Positions 6,543 through 8,810 of a DNA stretch of 8,810 nucleotides are shown here, piece by piece. Origin of the DNA: an uncultured Coriobacteriaceae bacterium (GTDB lineage Bacteria; Actinomycetota; Coriobacteriia; Coriobacteriales; UMGS124); the NCBI GenBank assembly GCA_900555105.1, contig USJP01000041.1, positions 1 to 8,810 on the forward strand, written 5' to 3'. How positions within the stretch are numbered: position 1 is the first letter of the stretch; every line of letters starts with the position of its first letter. The notes under the pieces were generated by a model. The model did no database searches and was not told the origin of the DNA. It saw nothing but the letters and a program-made list of their open reading frames with translations. Both the position numbers and the translations under genes were made by a program.

Positions 6543-7259
6543 ATGACCAAAGTACTTGTTATCGGCGATGGCCGTATGGGAACCATCGTTCGCGAGCTTG
6601 TTGAAGCCGACGAATCGCTCGAGCTTACGGGCGTTATCGGCATCGACAACAAGGATGAGCTCGTCGACGCGACTCCTGCGGCCGATGTCGCAATCGACTT
6701 CTCCCATAAGAGCATGCTCGACTTGGTTGAGGCTTACGTGAATCGCACGGGTGCAGCGCTTGTGAGCGGCACCACCGGTTACGACGAAGCTGAAATGGGT
6801 CGCATTCGCGCGCTTGGCGAGAAGGCGCCCGTCATTCATAGCGCGAATTACTCGCTTGGCGTGGCGGTATTGCGCCGTCTTGCCGCCGAGGCCGCAAAAG
6901 CGCTACCCGGTTTCGATATCGAAATCGTCGAGACCCACCACAATCAGAAGGTCGACGCACCGAGCGGCACCGCGAAACTGCTGCTCTCGGCCGTGAATCC
7001 CGACGATGAGTACGACGTAGTGTACGGCCGTGAAGGCATGTGCGGAAAGCGTCCCGCTCGAGAAATCGGCGTGCATGCCCTGCGTGGCGGCACGGTTGCA
7101 GGCACCCACACGGTGCACTTCTTCGGCGAAGATGAGGAAGTCGCCCTTACGCACCGCGCCACGTCACGTCGCATTTTCGCGTCGGGCGCTGTGGCTGCGG
7201 CGAAAAAGCTGGTCGAACGTGAACCTGGGTTCTACGGCTTCGATGAGTTGATGTTTTAA
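6543..7259 (+). CDS. dapB: 4-hydroxy-tetrahydrodipicolinate reductase
   Basis: 238 residues. NAD(P)H-dependent reductase that converts the DapA product to tetrahydrodipicolinate. The N-terminal Rossmann domain begins VLVIGDGRMG (4-13), where the glycine loop is GxGRMG, one residue shorter than the common GxxGRMG; I recall a short loop in S. aureus DapB too. SGTTG (75-79) and HSANYSLGV (99-107) line the cofactor and substrate cleft. ETHHNQKVDAPSGTA (130-144) carries the catalytic His132/His133 and Lys136. The C-terminal block RATSRRIFASGAVAAA is typical. The start has AGGG (6531-6534) eight bases upstream. The 37-base gap to dapA indicates co-transcription. The protein is shorter than E. coli DapB (about 273 residues) but complete in motifs. 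Confidence 0.96.
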   Translation: MTKVLVIGDGRMGTIVRELVEADESLELTGVIGIDNKDELVDATPAADVAIDFSHKSMLDLVEAYVNRTGAALVSGTTGYDEAEMGRIRALGEKAPVIHSANYSLGVAVLRRLAAEAAKALPGFDIEIVETHHNQKVDAPSGTAKLLLSAVNPDDEYDVVYGREGMCGKRPAREIGVHALRGGTVAGTHTVHFFGEDEEVALTHRATSRRIFASGAVAAAKKLVEREPGFYGFDELMF

Positions 7260-7306
7260 CGACGGCGGTGATGCCGAATGCCGCCCGGAGTCGCGCAAGA
7301 CCACAC

Positions 7307-7341
7307 CGGGCTACCGTTCGCTATCGCTCGCTATGCGCCCG
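7307..7341 (+). repeat. Inverted repeat enclosing a TCGCTAT direct repeat, dapB-dapH gap
   Basis: CGGGC (7307-7311) pairs with GCCCG (7337-7341) around TCGCTAT (7318-7324) repeated ten bases on (7328-7334). No T-run follows. The 190-base dapB-dapH gap also holds GGCGG/CCGCC (7264-7268 / 7281-7285) and a two-part hairpin CGCC-GGTC / GACC-GGCG (7381-7408) just before the dapH start. I see no gene or clear promoter in this gap. Confidence 0.35.
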
Positions 7342-7449
7342 CTTGACGGCGCTTAACTAAGAAACAAGAGCAAATTTGAGCGCCGACGGTCTCGCGCGAC
7401 CCCAGGCGGCGTTCGACATCGAATGGTGCCGAGAATCGAAAGGATCAAC

Positions 7450-8169
7450 ATGAACGCTGAAGAAATCATCAATTTCATCGCTACGTCTGAAAAGAAAACT
7501 CCAGTGAAGGTGTATGTACGCGAGAAGCCTGGCCAGAAGGTTAACTATAAGGCCAGCGCTACGAAGGGCGAAGTGAAGGTGTTTGGCGGCCGCAAGGGTA
7601 AGATTGTGTTCGGCGATTGGGCCGACATCAAGCCTGTGCTCGAAGCTAACGCCGACGCATTCGATTACTACGAAGTCGAGAATGATTGCCGCAATTCCGC
7701 TGTGCCCATGCTTGATATGAAGGAAATCAACGCTCGCATCGAGCCGGGTGCCATTATTCGCGACCAGGTTGAGATTGGCGATAATGCCGTCATCATGATG
7801 GGCGCGGTTATTAATATCGGCGCGGTTATCGGCGAAGGTACCATGATCGATATGGGCGTGGTGTTGGGTGGCCGTGCCATTGTTGGCAAACGTTGCCACA
7901 TTGGCGCAGGCACGGTGCTTGCCGGCGTGGTTGAGCCTGCGAGCGCAACTCCCGTTATCGTCGAGGACAATGTCATGATTGGCGCAAACGCCGTGGTGCT
8001 CGAGGGTTGCCGCGTGGGCGAGGGCGCTGTTGTTGCCGCCGGTGCTGTTGTGGTGAACGACGTTCCCGCGGGCGCGGTTGTCGCTGGCGTTCCCGCGAAG
8101 GTCATTAAGATGAAGGATGCGAAAACTGAGGGCAAAACTGCTCTGGTCGACGCGCTTCGCACGCTTTAG
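7450..8169 (+). CDS. dapH: Tetrahydrodipicolinate N-acetyltransferase
   Basis: 239 residues, close to B. subtilis DapH. It transfers acetyl from acetyl-CoA to tetrahydrodipicolinate, opening the acetylase branch of the DAP pathway. The N-terminal DapH-specific domain begins [20 protein letters not shown] (2-21), which separates it from succinyl-type DapD. From about residue 93 a left-handed beta helix of hexapeptide repeats runs to about 218. It includes [46 protein letters not shown] and the closing [11 protein letters not shown]. The start is the ATG at 7450 with GAAAGGA at 7438-7444; an in-frame ATG at 7423 adds nine residues but has no such site. It lies 190 bases after dapB, a long gap for one operon, so it may have its own promoter. 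The later enzymes of the branch (aminotransferase, deacetylase DapL, epimerase DapF) must lie elsewhere. Confidence 0.95.
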   Translation: MNAEEIINFIATSEKKTPVKVYVREKPGQKVNYKASATKGEVKVFGGRKGKIVFGDWADIKPVLEANADAFDYYEVENDCRNSAVPMLDMKEINARIEPGAIIRDQVEIGDNAVIMMGAVINIGAVIGEGTMIDMGVVLGGRAIVGKRCHIGAGTVLAGVVEPASATPVIVEDNVMIGANAVVLEGCRVGEGAVVAAGAVVVNDVPAGAVVAGVPAKVIKMKDAKTEGKTALVDALRTL

Positions 8170-8201
8170 TTTTTCGGTGCGGTGAAGGGCTCATCTCTTT
8201 G

Positions 8202-8218
8202 TCGCGCGTACGCGATTT
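8202..8218 (+). terminator. Weak hairpin after dapH
   Basis: TCGCG (8202-8206) / CGCGA (8211-8215) with a CGTA loop and only three T after it. It is very short, but it sits 32 bases after the dapH stop. It may be a minor termination or RNA-end signal before the stronger one at 8323. Confidence 0.25.
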
Positions 8219-8256
8219 AATGGCAAAACAACGGTGAAATCCACCATCATCTCTAA

Positions 8257-8297
8257 GTGTTGAGCCTTTTGAGCTGGGCAAACAATAAATTCAACAC
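8257..8297 (+). repeat. Spaced 7-bp inverted repeat
   Basis: GTGTTGA (8257-8263) and TCAACAC (8291-8297) are perfect inverted copies 27 bases apart, in an AT-richer stretch between dapH and the terminator. It could be a two-site operator or a long-loop RNA hairpin. No promoter of good quality was found in it. Confidence 0.4.
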
Positions 8298-8322
8298 ATT
8301 TGGTCCATATCTTGAAACGCCT

Positions 8323-8363
8323 ACCATCCCCCTTGATTCAACCATGGGGGATGGTTCTTTTTT
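8323..8363 (+). terminator. Strong intrinsic terminator of the dap cluster
   Basis: A perfect 10-bp stem ACCATCCCCC (8323-8332) / GGGGGATGGT (8346-8355) with a 13-base loop is followed by TCTTTTTT (8356-8363). It lies 153 bases after dapH. Because it is also 136 bases before the next gene, it could instead attenuate that gene if its promoter lies upstream of 8323. Confidence 0.88.
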
Positions 8364-8376
8364 CGGCAAAACTTCC

Positions 8377-8391
8377 CATAATGCAATGCAT
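8377..8391 (+). promoter_or_regulatory. Candidate -10 with adjoining palindrome
   Basis: CATAAT (8377-8382) is the best -10-like hexamer between the terminator and the reductase gene, but no good -35 lies 16-18 bases upstream. It overlaps ATGCAATGCAT (8381-8391), an 11-base palindrome about a central A. This is the form of an operator, and activator-dependent promoters often lack a -35. Speculative. Confidence 0.3.
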
Positions 8392-8392
8392 C

Positions 8393-8474
8393 GGTTCGGG
8401 GTGCAGGAGGCGCCACGAACCATAAGCAAGGCCCATGAGGGCCACATGGTTAAAGCGCAGCCAGAGGGGGCTGC
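8393..8474 (+). promoter_or_regulatory. Structured leader with three successive hairpins
   Basis: Three hairpins follow one another before the reductase gene. The first is GGTTCGGGGTGC (8393-8404) with GCGCCACGAACC (8410-8421): 12 positions, one mismatch and one wobble, 5-base loop. The second is GGCCC (8430-8434) / GGGCC (8439-8443) with an ATGA loop. The third is GCAGCC (8457-8462) / GGCTGC (8469-8474). None has a T-run. The ribosome binding site AGGGAGG (8484-8490) lies just outside the third stem. It does not match any riboswitch class I know. Confidence 0.5.
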
Positions 8475-8498
8475 ACAATCCAAAGGGAGGATTACACC

Positions 8499-8810
8499 AT
8501 GAGCATTGAGAATGGTATGAGCCGTCGTAACTTCTTGTCCGGCGCTGCTGTCGCGGGTGCCGCGATTGCTGGCATGGCTGGCTTGAGCGCTTGCTCGCCG
8601 GCTGCTTCCAGCTCCAAGAGCGACGCCAAAGCCGACACCAAGGCTGCCGCTACGGGTGAGGCCACGATGGGCTTCGACGGCACGGGCGCTATGCCTTGGC
8701 TTGGCGAGAAGCCCGAAATTGCCGATGCCGACGTTGAAGAGACCGTCGACGCCGACGTTGTCGTTGTGGGCCTGGGCGCCGCTGGCGTTCCCGCCACTCG
8801 TGCTGCCGCC
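8499..8810 (+). CDS. Tat-exported FAD-dependent oxidoreductase, fumarate reductase flavoprotein-like (5' part, 104 codons)
   Basis: The frame runs open off the window end. The start is the ATG at 8499, with AGGGAGG (8484-8490) eight bases upstream. The N-terminus is a twin-arginine signal: MSRRNFLSG (7-15), an Ala/Gly-rich hydrophobic stretch (16-28), then LSAC (29-32), a lipobox predicting lipidation at Cys32. A low-complexity Ser/Ala/Lys linker (33-52) follows. After about 85 residues comes DADVVVVGLGAAG, the GxGxxG dinucleotide fold that opens FAD_binding_2 flavoproteins. This arrangement matches the extracytoplasmic fumarate reductase/urocanate reductase-like flavoproteins that are numerous in Coriobacteriia and reduce organic electron acceptors. 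The substrate cannot be told, because the catalytic domain is outside the window. The upstream terminator and leader indicate a transcription unit separate from dapH. Confidence 0.88.
   Translation, partial: MSIENGMSRRNFLSGAAVAGAAIAGMAGLSACSPAASSSKSDAKADTKAAATGEATMGFDGTGAMPWLGEKPEIADADVEETVDADVVVVGLGAAGVPATRAAA

Noticed and set aside
7318..7334. TCGCTAT direct repeat as a CRISPR or short-repeat array
   Set aside because: Only two 7-base copies ten bases apart, with no spacers or further copies.
8492..8797. 101-codon minus-strand frame opposite the flavoprotein start
   Set aside because: Ala/Pro/Ser-rich shadow of a gene with a clear Tat signal, lipobox and FAD-binding motif on the + strand.

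Overview
The window is high-GC, densely coding bacterial DNA. It probably comes from a member of the Coriobacteriia (Eggerthellaceae-like). This is inferred from gene content, not from a marker gene: a Tad-type pilus operon end that includes a DUF192 protein, a Gram-positive style acetylase-type DAP pathway (DapH), and a Tat-exported, lipobox-bearing flavoprotein reductase of the kind that is abundant in Eggerthella and Slackia relatives. The genus cannot be fixed from the sequence alone.

Layout. (1) Bases 1-3522 (+) are the 3' end of a Tad/Flp pilus operon. It holds the C-terminus of an unidentified gene (ending at 132, supported by reading frame and codon choice), a TadE-like pseudopilin, a large TadG-like protein of about 693 residues, a second TadE-like pseudopilin, and a small DUF192 protein. 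Every junction overlaps or is nearly stop/start coupled. A weak hairpin plus T-run follows at 3541-3568. (2) Bases 3579-4011 hold two convergent tRNA genes, tRNA-Phe(GAA) on + and tRNA-Leu(CAA) on -, each with its own intrinsic terminator in the 228-base space between them. (3) Bases 4143-8169 (+) are a meso-diaminopimelate/lysine cluster, lysA-dapA-dapB-dapH. DapA condenses pyruvate with aspartate semialdehyde, DapB reduces the product to tetrahydrodipicolinate, DapH N-acetylates that to open the acetylase branch, and LysA decarboxylates meso-DAP to lysine at the far end. The aminotransferase, deacetylase and epimerase of the branch are not in the window. A strong terminator at 8323-8363 closes the cluster. 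(4) Bases 8364-8498 are a leader rich in inverted repeats, followed by the first 104 codons of a Tat-exported, probably lipid-anchored FAD oxidoreductase that runs off the end of the window.

I found no CRISPR array, insertion sequence, rRNA, recognisable riboswitch or clearly new multi-gene system. The points most worth checking are: an overlooked gene end at 1-132; the stop/start-coupled DUF192 gene in the pilus operon; a sharp change of codon style inside lysA near 4864; a coding-like antisense frame in the lysA-dapA gap; and the nested hairpins and operator-like palindromes before the terminal reductase gene.
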